This document shows, piece by piece, positions 45,213-54,338 of a DNA stretch of 62,571 nucleotides. The number at the start of each line of letters is the position of its first letter. The stretch's first letter is position 1. The DNA is from Bacteroidia bacterium (GTDB lineage Bacteria; Bacteroidota; Bacteroidia; Bacteroidales; UBA932). The stretch spans positions 1 through 62,571 of the forward strand of contig SABC01000008.1 of the NCBI GenBank assembly GCA_009929175.1, given 5' to 3'. Below the pieces are notes generated by a model. It was not told where the DNA came from. It ran no database searches and saw nothing but the letters and a program-made list of their open reading frames with translations. A program made the position numbers and the translations under genes.

Positions 45213-47519
45213 ATGAGAAAAGAAGCGAAAGGATTTGCAGCACTTTTTTGTGCAGCCATGTTTACATTCACCCTGCAGGCCAATGCCCAAGACACGGTGA
45301 CAGAAGAGAACGACACAACATACAAATACGCAATAACGAAGGCAGCGGTCATCTCCACTCCAAAAGAGACTTACTACATCAGGCAACTGCCTGCCTCTAC
45401 ATCAATATTGGAAGAGGTCCAGATCAACAACACGGTAACACGCTCCATCAAGGGACTCTCTTACCAGGTACCAAACCTTTATATACCTTCGTACGGATCT
45501 AAAATCACCTCTGCAGTCTACATTCGGGGTATAGGCTCAAGGTTTAGCCCATCTCCCTCAATAGGACTCTACTCCGACAATGTACCTTACCTGGATAAAA
45601 GTGCATTTGATTTTGAATTCCTCGATGTAGAGAGAGTTGAGGTTTTGAGAGGCCCACAAGGGACACTTTACGGCAGAAATGCCCTCGGTGGTATCATACA
45701 TGTGAGGAGCCGCTCGCCATTCGCATCACCCTTGACAAAAATTGAACTGACCGGCGGAACTTACGGACAGGCAAAGGGAGCTTTTTCTACAAATCATCAT
45801 GTAGGTGATAATATCGCTTTTTCACTCGGTGGTTTTCTCGCACACGAAGATGGGTTTTTCACTAATGTTTACACTGGTCAAAAGACAGACCGAGGAGACA
45901 ACGCCGGGGGCAAGCTTCGTTTTGACCTCAAAATATCTCCCAGATGGCTGATGGAGATAGGCAGCCATTTGGAATCTACCAGACAAAACGCCTACCCATA
46001 CGGCCTATACGACCCCGCAACCAAAGAGACAGCTGCACCATCTTACAACGATACCAGCTCTTACCGTAGAACATTGATTACCAACTCTCTTCAGTTTACC
46101 CATAATGCCCCCGGCTGGAAGCTCAGTCTCATTTCGGCTTACCAATACCTCGACGACAAAATGCGTCTGGACCAGGATTTTAGTCCTGAACCGATCTATA
46201 CAATGTACCAAAAACAGGACCAACACAGTTTTAGTCAAGAGGCTGTTTTCAAATCCGAAAACTCAAAAAATTATCAATTTGTATCTGGGGCATCTCTCTT
46301 TTACCAAAAAAATGTAACCGAAGCTCCGGTAACATTTGGCGAAGTGGGGATGGACCGTTTTTTCCAGCAAACATTTGACCGGCTTTACCAAAATGGGCAA
46401 ATGCCCCTCAGAATGACTGTTACCGATAACTCAATGGTTGTTGACGGACTATTTGACCAACGCTCATACGGACTCGCTCTTTTCCATCAGACAACACTTA
46501 GGAGAATCTTCACTGACGGCCTCTCCCTGACACTGGGTCTCAGGTATGAGCACGAAGAGCAAAAACTGGACTACAGCAGCTCTGCCATACTAAACCTGAG
46601 TTTCATAAGACCTCCGGCTCCAATGCCTATACCGGTATCGATCCCTGCCCTTATCGAAGGGAACAGCAATCAAAACTTTGGGGTTTTCTTACCAAAAGCA
46701 GCCCTTCAATACCAGTTCAGTGAGACAGGGAAGGTCTTTTTCACCTCAGCAAGAGGCTATAAAGCCGGTGGATACAATATCCAGATGTTCTCCGATCTTA
46801 TTCAGTCTTCCATGATGGGAGGAATGCCCGGACAAGGAGGAGGCTCAGCTGGGGCCGGCGGCGAAGATGTTTCGGAGACAATTTCCTACAGACCTGAATT
46901 CAGCTGGAACAACGAACTAGGGTACAGCGGAGAGCTGCTCCCCGAAAAACTATCATTGAATGCGGCATTGTTCTACATTGAGAGCAGGGACCAGCAGATA
47001 GTTCAATTTGCAGGAACCACAGGTTTTGGAAGGATAGCCCGTAATGCGGCAAAATCCTATAGTACCGGGATTGAAGCCCTGCTTGCCTATTCTCCTTTTA
47101 ACAACCTTACAGCTTCTTTTAACTGGGGCTACACTTACTCCAGGTTCATTGAGTATAACGACGGAAGGGAGGATTACAAAAACAAATTTGTCCCATTTGT
47201 ACCGAGGAATACTGTCAGTGCTTCTGTTCGGTATAGAAAGGATATCAACGGTAACTGGCTCAAAAGCTTCACAACCTTTCTCCAGTACTCTGGAGCCGGT
47301 AAAATTTACTGGACCGAAGACAACAGTGTTTCACAAAAATACTATTCTGTCTTGGATGGTTCTGTTTCATTTAATTTTCCTATTTTTGAACTATCGTTGT
47401 GGTTCAGGAACATAACAGATGCAAAGTACAACACATTTTATTTTGAAACATTAGGAACAGGGATTGCCCAGCTCAACAATCCGTTTAACACCGGAGTTAC
47501 CTTGAGATTTGTCCTTTAA
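45213..47519 (+). CDS. TonB-dependent outer-membrane receptor
   Basis: 768-aa receptor of the siderophore/cofactor type rather than SusC type: there is no carboxypeptidase-regulatory domain. The signal peptide ends at NANA/QD. The plug region has VYIRGIGSRFSPSPSIGLY and VERVEVLRGPQGTLYGRNALGG. The 22-strand barrel ends in the aromatic-terminated VTLRFVL. One predicted extracellular loop, about residues 525-555, is rich in Gly and Met (MMGGMPGQGGG); another near residue 470 is Pro-rich. The ligand is unknown. A LysE-type exporter gene follows after 12 bp. Confidence 0.9.
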   Translation: MRKEAKGFAALFCAAMFTFTLQANAQDTVTEENDTTYKYAITKAAVISTPKETYYIRQLPASTSILEEVQINNTVTRSIKGLSYQVPNLYIPSYGSKITSAVYIRGIGSRFSPSPSIGLYSDNVPYLDKSAFDFEFLDVERVEVLRGPQGTLYGRNALGGIIHVRSRSPFASPLTKIELTGGTYGQAKGAFSTNHHVGDNIAFSLGGFLAHEDGFFTNVYTGQKTDRGDNAGGKLRFDLKISPRWLMEIGSHLESTRQNAYPYGLYDPATKETAAPSYNDTSSYRRTLITNSLQFTHNAPGWKLSLISAYQYLDDKMRLDQDFSPEPIYTMYQKQDQHSFSQEAVFKSENSKNYQFVSGASLFYQKNVTEAPVTFGEVGMDRFFQQTFDRLYQNGQMPLRMTVTDNSMVVDGLFDQRSYGLALFHQTTLRRIFTDGLSLTLGLRYEHEEQKLDYSSSAILNLSFIRPPAPMPIPVSIPALIEGNSNQNFGVFLPKAALQYQFSETGKVFFTSARGYKAGGYNIQMFSDLIQSSMMGGMPGQGGGSAGAGGEDVSETISYRPEFSWNNELGYSGELLPEKLSLNAALFYIESRDQQIVQFAGTTGFGRIARNAAKSYSTGIEALLAYSPFNNLTASFNWGYTYSRFIEYNDGREDYKNKFVPFVPRNTVSASVRYRKDINGNWLKSFTTFLQYSGAGKIYWTEDNSVSQKYYSVLDGSVSFNFPIFELSLWFRNITDAKYNTFYFETLGTGIAQLNNPFNTGVTLRFVL

Positions 47520-47531
47520 TGGATTAACTAT

Positions 47532-48176
47532 ATGGTCGAGAGCTTTATAAAAGGTTTTATAGTAGGAATGGGAGCCTCTATTCCCCTCGGCCCATTGGGT
47601 GTGATGTGTGTCCAAAAAACATTGAGCAAAGGAAGGCTCTCCGGTCTGGCAACAGGGTTGGGGGCCTCTTTGACTGATACTTTTTTTGCTGCCTTTGCAA
47701 TTTTAAGTCTGGCTCTGATCCAGGAGTTTGTAAAATCAAACGAAACTGCAGTTTTATTGGGTGGAGGATTGGTGGTTATTGCAATCGGACTCAAAATATT
47801 CCTTACAAATCCCGTAAAACAGATCAGGCAAAACAAAGGTGGTAAGAGATTACTGGAAGATTTTGCATCGGCAGTTGTGATGACAGTTACAAACCCCGGA
47901 GCGATTTTCCTTATCCTTGGTCTCTTTGCCTTTACAGGACTCGAAGTGGACGGCACATCCAGCGGCCCTGTCATAACCTCAGCCTTAGCCGGAGTTTTTG
48001 CCGGTGCCTTTGCCTGGTGGCTTATACTTAGCACTACTATAAATTTATTCCGCAACAAATTCAGGTTAAGGCAGCTGCTCTTGATAAACCGGGTTGCCGG
48101 AGTAGTAATCATGTTCCTTGGATTACTCTCTTTCCTGGAATCAATATGGAATATTATCTCATCTTACTTCGATTAA
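47532..48176 (+). CDS. LysE family transporter
   Basis: 214-aa inner-membrane protein with about six hydrophobic segments, related to amino-acid and small-molecule exporters of the LysE/RhtB superfamily. The N-terminus IPLGPLGVMCVQKTLSKGR and GLGASLTDTFFAAFAI are family motifs, and MTVTNPGAIFLILGLF matches the repeated NP-containing helix. The substrate is unknown. It is tightly spaced after the TonB receptor, so the two probably form one unit, ending 51 bp before the tmRNA gene. Confidence 0.85.
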   Translation: MVESFIKGFIVGMGASIPLGPLGVMCVQKTLSKGRLSGLATGLGASLTDTFFAAFAILSLALIQEFVKSNETAVLLGGGLVVIAIGLKIFLTNPVKQIRQNKGGKRLLEDFASAVVMTVTNPGAIFLILGLFAFTGLEVDGTSSGPVITSALAGVFAGAFAWWLILSTTINLFRNKFRLRQLLLINRVAGVVIMFLGLLSFLESIWNIISSYFD

Positions 48177-48209
48177 TCTTTTTTTGCACATTTTTTGCAA
48201 TCCTTTTGT

Positions 48210-48217
48210 TAACTTTG
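48210..48217 (+). promoter_or_regulatory. -7 box of the tmRNA gene
   Basis: TAACTTTG matches TAnnTTTG and ends 10 nt before the predicted 5' end of the tmRNA. TTTG at 48183-48186 may be the -33 box (23-nt spacer). Confidence 0.55.
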
Positions 48218-48227
48218 CACTTTAATT

Positions 48228-48625
48228 GGGGATGTTTTGGTTTTGACAGCATTCACAATCTGGAAGTAAGCACGCCGAGCGTTGTATCACCGGCTCGTAA
48301 ATCCCGGAGTACAAGCCATAACTGGCAACAACAACTATGCACTCGCTGCGTAATTAAGCTTAGCTTAATCGCTTAATCGCCGCCGGCCAGGTCCGGCCTC
48401 GACGAGTATCCCGCCGGGCTTTGCGCCCTCTATGACCGGTATATGGGGTATCATTAAAGAGAGGATGCGGGGGAGGACTCCTTTAATGCCCCTTAAGTAA
48501 TCAAAGGATAAGTTGTGAATGGCCTGCCTCCCGGCAGTTCACAAACGAAAACCGAAGAGAGGATAAGCGCGTAGAAAGCTTTTGGATGGTTTGTTTGGAC
48601 GGCGGTTCGAGTCCGCCCATCTCCA
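48228..48625 (+). ncRNA. ssrA: tmRNA (transfer-messenger RNA)
   Basis: Rescues stalled ribosomes by acting as tRNA-Ala and then mRNA. The 5' end GGGGATG (48228-48234) pairs with CATCTCC (48618-48624) to form the acceptor stem. The T arm is GGCGG-TTCGAGT-CCGCC (48601-48617). CCA is not encoded; the genome continues ACAAAA, so the tail must be added. The tag reading frame runs 48324-48353 (GGC AAC AAC AAC TAT GCA CTC GCT GCG TAA) and encodes GNNNYALAA, giving A-GNNNYALAA on substrates. GC-rich segments after the tag should form the pseudoknots. Size is about 398 nt. The 3' end lies 10 bp from the stop of the convergent histidine kinase gene. Confidence 0.95.
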
Positions 48626-48635
48626 CAAAAATCAA

Positions 48636-51600
48636 CTACTTACCGGGGATGTACGGGATCTTGAAAGTAAACCTGCTCCCTCTCCCCGGTTCCGACTCAA
48701 CAAAGATTTCCCCTCCAAAAGTGTCAATGTAACCCTTTACAATGGAAAGGCCCAAACCCGAACCTTCATATGGTCTTGTGTACTGACTGTCCACCTGGAC
48801 AAAACGGTTGAATACGGCCTCTATTTTTTCGGGAGGAATTCCTATCCCGGTATCTTCTACGTAAAATACAAGTCTGTTTCCCTCCCTGTAGTTCCCGAAC
48901 CTGACAAAACCATCTTCAGTAAACTTCAAAGAATTGTTTATGAGATTGGTTAGTATTGCATCCAATTTAAACTTGTCGGTTTCGATTATTGCCTCTTCAC
49001 CTGTTAGGTACTTTTCCAGTATTATGGAAACACCTTTGTCTGCAGCAGCCTTTTCAAAGAAACGGCGGTGGAAATCCATAATTTCGGAACAATCTGTAAT
49101 ATCAAGGTTAAGATTAACCTGGCCAGATTCAATTTTAGAAATCTCGATTATCGCGTTTATGGTATCTAACAGCCGGCTTCCGCTTTTATGCATCAGAGAA
49201 AGGTAAAGCTCTTTTTGACTCTCCTCCAGGTCTGGTTCCGACAATAGCTCCATAAACCCGAGTATCCCGTTCATTGGGGTACGGATTTCGTGAGAAATAT
49301 TTGTAAGGAAAGCCGTTTTGAGCCTGTCGCTCTCTTCGGCCTTCTCTTTGGCCGCAACCAACTCGTTTATCATGGCTTCCCTTTGGAGTATGATTGATAG
49401 TTCCCTGGCTATCATTTCAAGCAACTGCGCGTTTCCTTCGTTGAATGCATCAGGGTCGGTATAACTTTTTAGCACTATGATTCCCATTCCCTTATTCTTA
49501 TCCTTGATTGGTGCACACAAACAGCATTGGGTTTCGGAATCATATTCAAAACCATATTGGATAGACATGGACTGTAGTTCTGTTTTCGACATTACCCTTG
49601 TAACACCGTTTTCCATGATATGTTTTACAACTTTCCTCTGGCCGTCAGTCACCAACCCATTTGATTCCCCTCCTTCCAATAAAACATTACGGAACGTATC
49701 ATTGTTTGGGTCATACAATGATACATAAAGGTGGGAAGTGTCCATAACCTCAGAAAGAAGGTTTTTTACCAACAGCAGCAACTCATCCAACCTGGTGTAG
49801 GTCATGGACTGACGGGCAATTTCATACAGGATATGCTGAACTTGTTGGTCATATTTTCTCCTGGTGATATCCAAAAATGTCAGGACAGTTCCCGAAACCT
49901 TGTCATCCCTGAAGATTGGATAGGACCAGAACTCAACCGGGAACGGCGTACCATCACTCTTAAAAAAATAATCATCCGAAACATGTACCGGCACCTTCTC
50001 TGCCATGCTTTTGAAAACCCTGCATTTTGACTTTTCATGCCCGCCATCACCTTTCCCGGACAAATGGATTATATCGTGAATCAACGCTCCGACGACTTGG
50101 CTTTCATCTTCCAGGCCAAGTAACCTTAAAGCCGATTTGTTACAAAAAGTACATATCCCATCATTGTCGGCACCCAGGATTCCCTCTGCTGTGGAGTTGA
50201 ACAACAATCTGATCGTTTCTTCATTTTCAATCAGCTCTTGCTCCATTTGCTTCCTGAGGGAAATATCCCTGGTTACCCCGAGGATTCCAATTGGTTTTGC
50301 ATCCTTATCCCTTAAAAAGGTCACATTAATCCCAAGCCATACCAGATTGCCATTTGCATCGAAATGTTCAATTTCAAACATCCTGGTTCTCATCTTGTCT
50401 GCACCCGGGTCATTGTCTTTTTTGATTTCCTCCCTCAAAACGCTAGCCATTAGCATTATAGACTCCTTAGGCATCTTCTCCTCAATGGATTTTGCCATAT
50501 GGACTTCGGCAGTTTCTCCCAACAATTTTTCTACTGAAGGGGAGACGTAAGTTGTATTGAAATCCATATCCATGATCCAAACCACGTCGGTGATATTGTC
50601 CGTTATCCTTCTGTATTTCTCTTCACTTTTGGCTAATTGATCGCGTCTTATGTTGCCCTGGAGAACCTCCCACACAATGTCGGCCAAAGAAACAAGTATA
50701 TCGGCGTCATTATTGTCATAGGGTGCCTCTTTGTTTGCAACTCCTACAATTGCTACAACCTTCCCGCCCCTTTTAACAGGTACTACCATTTCCCTGGAGA
50801 TATGGGGATGCCCTTCGACCATGGGTTTTCGTGATATCTCATTGAAATCGTTGTGGATTACTGCTCTGTTCCCGTGCAATCCCTCGGACCACATGGATGA
50901 TATCTTAAGCCTGCAGTCACCAACACTCTCGTCGATATTACAATATATCCCTTTCATGTTTGAACTCCATGCCTTAAGGTCTACATAATCCCCTTCGTTC
51001 ATAAGTGTATGGAAAAAACCAAACTTGCTCCCTGTAAAATTGCACATCTTGTCTGTTGCAAAAACCAGAAGACTCCCGGCAGTACTCTCCTCGGACATTT
51101 GAATCATATCCAGTCGGAACTTCATTATATTGTTGCGCAACATCTCCTCCCTTGTCAATTCACTTTTACTGGTTTCCAATTCTTTATTGATAACCTTTTG
51201 CCTTTGTAAAAAATATCGGGAAACCAAGCCAATGGCTATGACCAGCATAAGCAAAAAGATCACCCCTATCAAAAAAGACCTTTTATTGAGCTCGGAGTAG
51301 ATATTCCAAAGCGGGGTTTTGACAACCAAAACCCAATCAGAGCCCGCAACCTTGTTAATCTCTGCCAGCACCATTGTTCCGGAATAGTCCTTTGCTATGA
51401 CCATGCCTCTCCTGCCGGTTGCTGCAAGAGTCTCTGTATATGTGCTGTCCCGTAACGGCAGGGTTGTCTCCATCCGGCTGTTAGATTTTTGCAGCAGGTT
51501 GTTGAGCAGTCTTACACTATCACCCTCCCTTCTCACTATGACCGCCTCAGAGCCGACAGAATGTACCGGCCATCTCTCAATTACAGGAAAGAGATATTCG

Positions 51601-52163
51601 GTTGGATCTGTTAAGAAAAGCATTGCCATCACAACCTCCCCCGACGGGGAAAAAACAGGTGCTGCAATCTCGCTGTGTACTTCGCCGTGTTCCAGGCAAT
51701 AAAAGAAATCCCTTACATGAGTATGTCCTGCCCCGAAAACATCCTCAAGGTTCTCCCTCGATTTATGATCGAATATATAGATATCTTGATAGACCGAAAA
51801 TAAGGTGTTACCCGCATTGTCGAGCAGGTATATGTTCTTATAACGACCGTTTGACATTATAGCCTGCAAAGACCTCCTGTAATCGGTGTTTTCTGAGGTG
51901 TCCCCTTCAAAAACAGCAAGGGCATAGGCAGCGAAAGGTTTTGATGTAGAAAAAAAACTTGCCTCTGAGAGACGTTCCGTACGCCATTGTTCCAGCTGCT
52001 TGATTTTAAGCTCTGTAATCGATTGTAGCTCCTTGTGTTTGGATATGGCAGCCAGCTGCTTCTGTTGGTTGTAACGTAATAATGACAGCAAAATAAGAGC
52101 TGCTATTGTCAGGAAAACCAAAAACAACCTGATAATTCTGCTTTTACTTGTTAATGTATTCAT
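48636..52163 (-). CDS. Multi-domain PAS/GAF sensor histidine kinase
   Basis: 1175-aa membrane-bound kinase. The first membrane segment is at about residues 11-28, and an extracytoplasmic sensor of about 260 residues (Cache-like double domain) ends at a second segment about 295-315 (FLIGVIFLLMLVIAIGLV). In the cytoplasm the order is: a GAF domain (about 360-510), PAS (about 520-640), PAS (about 650-770), GAF (about 780-920), HisKA with phospho-acceptor His958 in NISHEIRTP, and HATPase with LINNSLKF, EDTGIGIP and GSGLGLSIV. No receiver domain is attached and no response regulator is adjacent. It lies 71 bp downstream of the PgpH-like gene on the same strand. The signal is unknown. Confidence 0.88.
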   Translation of the reverse strand: MNTLTSKSRIIRLFLVFLTIAALILLSLLRYNQQKQLAAISKHKELQSITELKIKQLEQWRTERLSEASFFSTSKPFAAYALAVFEGDTSENTDYRRSLQAIMSNGRYKNIYLLDNAGNTLFSVYQDIYIFDHKSRENLEDVFGAGHTHVRDFFYCLEHGEVHSEIAAPVFSPSGEVVMAMLFLTDPTEYLFPVIERWPVHSVGSEAVIVRREGDSVRLLNNLLQKSNSRMETTLPLRDSTYTETLAATGRRGMVIAKDYSGTMVLAEINKVAGSDWVLVVKTPLWNIYSELNKRSFLIGVIFLLMLVIAIGLVSRYFLQRQKVINKELETSKSELTREEMLRNNIMKFRLDMIQMSEESTAGSLLVFATDKMCNFTGSKFGFFHTLMNEGDYVDLKAWSSNMKGIYCNIDESVGDCRLKISSMWSEGLHGNRAVIHNDFNEISRKPMVEGHPHISREMVVPVKRGGKVVAIVGVANKEAPYDNNDADILVSLADIVWEVLQGNIRRDQLAKSEEKYRRITDNITDVVWIMDMDFNTTYVSPSVEKLLGETAEVHMAKSIEEKMPKESIMLMASVLREEIKKDNDPGADKMRTRMFEIEHFDANGNLVWLGINVTFLRDKDAKPIGILGVTRDISLRKQMEQELIENEETIRLLFNSTAEGILGADNDGICTFCNKSALRLLGLEDESQVVGALIHDIIHLSGKGDGGHEKSKCRVFKSMAEKVPVHVSDDYFFKSDGTPFPVEFWSYPIFRDDKVSGTVLTFLDITRRKYDQQVQHILYEIARQSMTYTRLDELLLLVKNLLSEVMDTSHLYVSLYDPNNDTFRNVLLEGGESNGLVTDGQRKVVKHIMENGVTRVMSKTELQSMSIQYGFEYDSETQCCLCAPIKDKNKGMGIIVLKSYTDPDAFNEGNAQLLEMIARELSIILQREAMINELVAAKEKAEESDRLKTAFLTNISHEIRTPMNGILGFMELLSEPDLEESQKELYLSLMHKSGSRLLDTINAIIEISKIESGQVNLNLDITDCSEIMDFHRRFFEKAAADKGVSIILEKYLTGEEAIIETDKFKLDAILTNLINNSLKFTEDGFVRFGNYREGNRLVFYVEDTGIGIPPEKIEAVFNRFVQVDSQYTRPYEGSGLGLSIVKGYIDTFGGEIFVESEPGRGSRFTFKIPYIPGK

Positions 52164-52234
52164 AGCCAGATAGCATAGGTTATAAATTTATGGTACCCTG
52201 CTATAAAGTTAGCAAATAAATTTTTACATAGAAA

Positions 52235-54253
52235 TTATCTTTTTCTGTCCGGATAGACAATCCTGGCGTGGTATGACTGGGATAGCTTCCGCTTCATAAC
52301 CTCCCTTATTGTATTTATCTCTTTTATTGTTACATCTGCCTCAGCAAGTTGGTTTTCGTTGATCCTGTCATCAATCATCTTGTCCACAAGGCGGGAAATA
52401 TTCTCTTTTGTATGGTTGGCCAATGTACGTGACGCTGCTTCAACAGCATCGGCCATCATCACAATTACCTGCTCCTTGGATAACGGAAGGCTGCCTTTGT
52501 ATGTGAACTTATCAATCATCGAAGGGTCTCCTCCTTGGTTGACATACTGGTTGTAGAAATATACTGTTTGAGACTTCCCGTGGTGGGTGAGAATAAAATC
52601 ACTCACCACAGCAGGGATCTTCATTTTCTTTGCAATGGCAAATCCTTCGTCTACATGTCTTAGTATTACCGATGCGCTCTCCTCAGGCGTCAGGTTTTTG
52701 TGTGCATTAACCTCGCCTGCAGGAATATTCTCAATGAAAAAAGAAGGGTTGGATAGTTTGCCGATGTCGTGGTAAAGGGCCCCGACCCTGGTTAACAGCA
52801 AGTTTGCACCGATTTCCCTGGCAGCACCCTCTGCTAGGCTTGCCACCTGGAGCGAGTGGTGGAAGGTACCCGGAGCTTCTACGGCCAATCTGGTCAAAAG
52901 AGGAGAAGTGGCATCCGAAAGATCCCTTAACCTTGAACTTGAGACCAAACCAAAAATTTTTTCAAACAAGAACAGGAAGGGATATGCCGCAATAACCAAC
53001 AACGAGTTCCATGCAAAATAGAGGAACACCCTCCCATCATTAAAGACCAAAGCCCCCTCTTCCAATAACCTTAAAGAAGAGTAAATGGCCGACAAAATGA
53101 GAAAGATGAAAATCGAATTTATAAACTGCAACCAGCCTCTGTCCCAATACCTGAATGTGTAAGATGCGGCAGATCCGGCGACCAGGTTAATGAAGTATAT
53201 TTCGAATCCACCGGACGAGATAAACACTACAGGCATCAAAAGCATTGCATAAACCGGAATAACAATCGAACTTCGAAAAAAAGAGTAGAGGTAAAGAGCT
53301 ACTACACTATATGGTAAAATCAGCAAGTATCTGTTGCTTGTATCCATAACCAAAGAAGAGGTTATGATTACTATTATAAAAAGCAAATAGAGGAAATTCA
53401 TGCTTTTTGGATCCGAATAAATTTCCGGGGCCAGAAAGGAGACTAAAGCCAAAAAAACAAGTATTATGGCCAGTGTGACAATCATATGACCAAGCTTGAG
53501 CAAAAGTAAACTTCCCGAAAAGCCCATTGACAATTCGTACTCGGCACGGAATGAGTCAAGTATTTGTTCTGTTTCGGCCGTAATGATTTCGCCGTTACTT
53601 ACAATCAACTGTCCCGAATAAATAATCCCTTTTGTAGGTGAAATCCTGGAAACCTCCTCCCTCAACGTTTTCTGTGTAGTGTTTTTATCGTAGATCATGT
53701 TGGGCAAAACAAACCCCGAAGGGAACAATACGGCCATGATATGTGGATTAGCCGGCTGAAGCTCCTCAGCAACATCCTTAATTTTAGAATAAGCTTCACG
53801 GCTGGCAGTTATCTTTTTTTGCTGTACGAATAATTTTTCTCCATCAGACAACATTGTAATGACTCCACCAATATAGCTCGAATCGGGCAACTCATCAGCT
53901 ATTCCGTTACGGTAAAGATTGAAAATGGTTTCGTACAGCTTGGCAGCTGCCGAGTCTGGAAGGTTTTCCCTCAAAAGGGTTGATATTTCCGATAAAACCA
54001 CTGTTTCGGACTTGTGGTTGTAGTTTGGTGAGATATCTGCTGCAACCTTGTTGCGCTCATTCCTGAGTTCGGAGTCGGATTTCAGGATGGGAAAATCCAC
54101 AGGTGCCACAAGGGTTTCGTACAACCAAGGTCTTCCCCTTTGGTATTCATACTTGAACTTCCCTTTGTTTGGTATCAGCACAGTAATAAGCAACACTACA
54201 AATGCTATATTGACAATCCTGATGAATTTTTTATTGTTGAAATTAATAGACAT
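52235..54253 (-). CDS. 7TM-HD phosphohydrolase, PgpH-like c-di-AMP phosphodiesterase
   Basis: 672-aa membrane protein of the 7TMR-HD family, whose characterised members hydrolyse c-di-AMP. An N-terminal membrane segment and the WLYETLVAPVDFPILKS motif lead into an extracytoplasmic domain (7TMR-HDED, about residues 50-250). About seven membrane segments follow (about 255-430). The HD domain shows TFHHSLQVASLAEGAA, GALYHDIGKLSNP, an ILTHHGKS motif and MMADAVEAASRTL, which supply the metal-binding His and Asp residues. It is divergent from an esterase gene across an 85-bp gap with a palindromic -7 element. It probably lowers c-di-AMP, a regulator of K+ and turgor; trkH is elsewhere in the window. 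Confidence 0.9.
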   Translation of the reverse strand: MSINFNNKKFIRIVNIAFVVLLITVLIPNKGKFKYEYQRGRPWLYETLVAPVDFPILKSDSELRNERNKVAADISPNYNHKSETVVLSEISTLLRENLPDSAAAKLYETIFNLYRNGIADELPDSSYIGGVITMLSDGEKLFVQQKKITASREAYSKIKDVAEELQPANPHIMAVLFPSGFVLPNMIYDKNTTQKTLREEVSRISPTKGIIYSGQLIVSNGEIITAETEQILDSFRAEYELSMGFSGSLLLLKLGHMIVTLAIILVFLALVSFLAPEIYSDPKSMNFLYLLFIIVIITSSLVMDTSNRYLLILPYSVVALYLYSFFRSSIVIPVYAMLLMPVVFISSGGFEIYFINLVAGSAASYTFRYWDRGWLQFINSIFIFLILSAIYSSLRLLEEGALVFNDGRVFLYFAWNSLLVIAAYPFLFLFEKIFGLVSSSRLRDLSDATSPLLTRLAVEAPGTFHHSLQVASLAEGAAREIGANLLLTRVGALYHDIGKLSNPSFFIENIPAGEVNAHKNLTPEESASVILRHVDEGFAIAKKMKIPAVVSDFILTHHGKSQTVYFYNQYVNQGGDPSMIDKFTYKGSLPLSKEQVIVMMADAVEAASRTLANHTKENISRLVDKMIDDRINENQLAEADVTIKEINTIREVMKRKLSQSYHARIVYPDRKR

Positions 54254-54289
54254 TATCCCTTGTTCAGAATTTAAACTTTTACTTTAAAG

Positions 54290-54308
54290 CAAAAATAGTC
54301 TATTTTTG
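54290..54308. promoter_or_regulatory. Palindromic divergent -7 boxes between pgpH-like and esterase genes
   Basis: CAAAAATAG-T-CTATTTTTG is a perfect 9-bp inverted repeat with one central base. Each arm is a TATTTTTG -7 box: minus-strand 54297-54290 for the PgpH-like gene and plus-strand 54301-54308 for the esterase (ATG 54339). The arms are so close that RNA polymerase could hardly occupy both. Confidence 0.55.
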
Positions 54309-54338
54309 AACAAAATATTGAATTTAAACTACGATATA

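Noticed and set aside
48146-48376. Open frame of 76 codons running from lysE-like 3' end into the tmRNA
   Set aside because: It covers the tmRNA promoter and 5' half; the RNA structure and the short tag frame explain the sequence.
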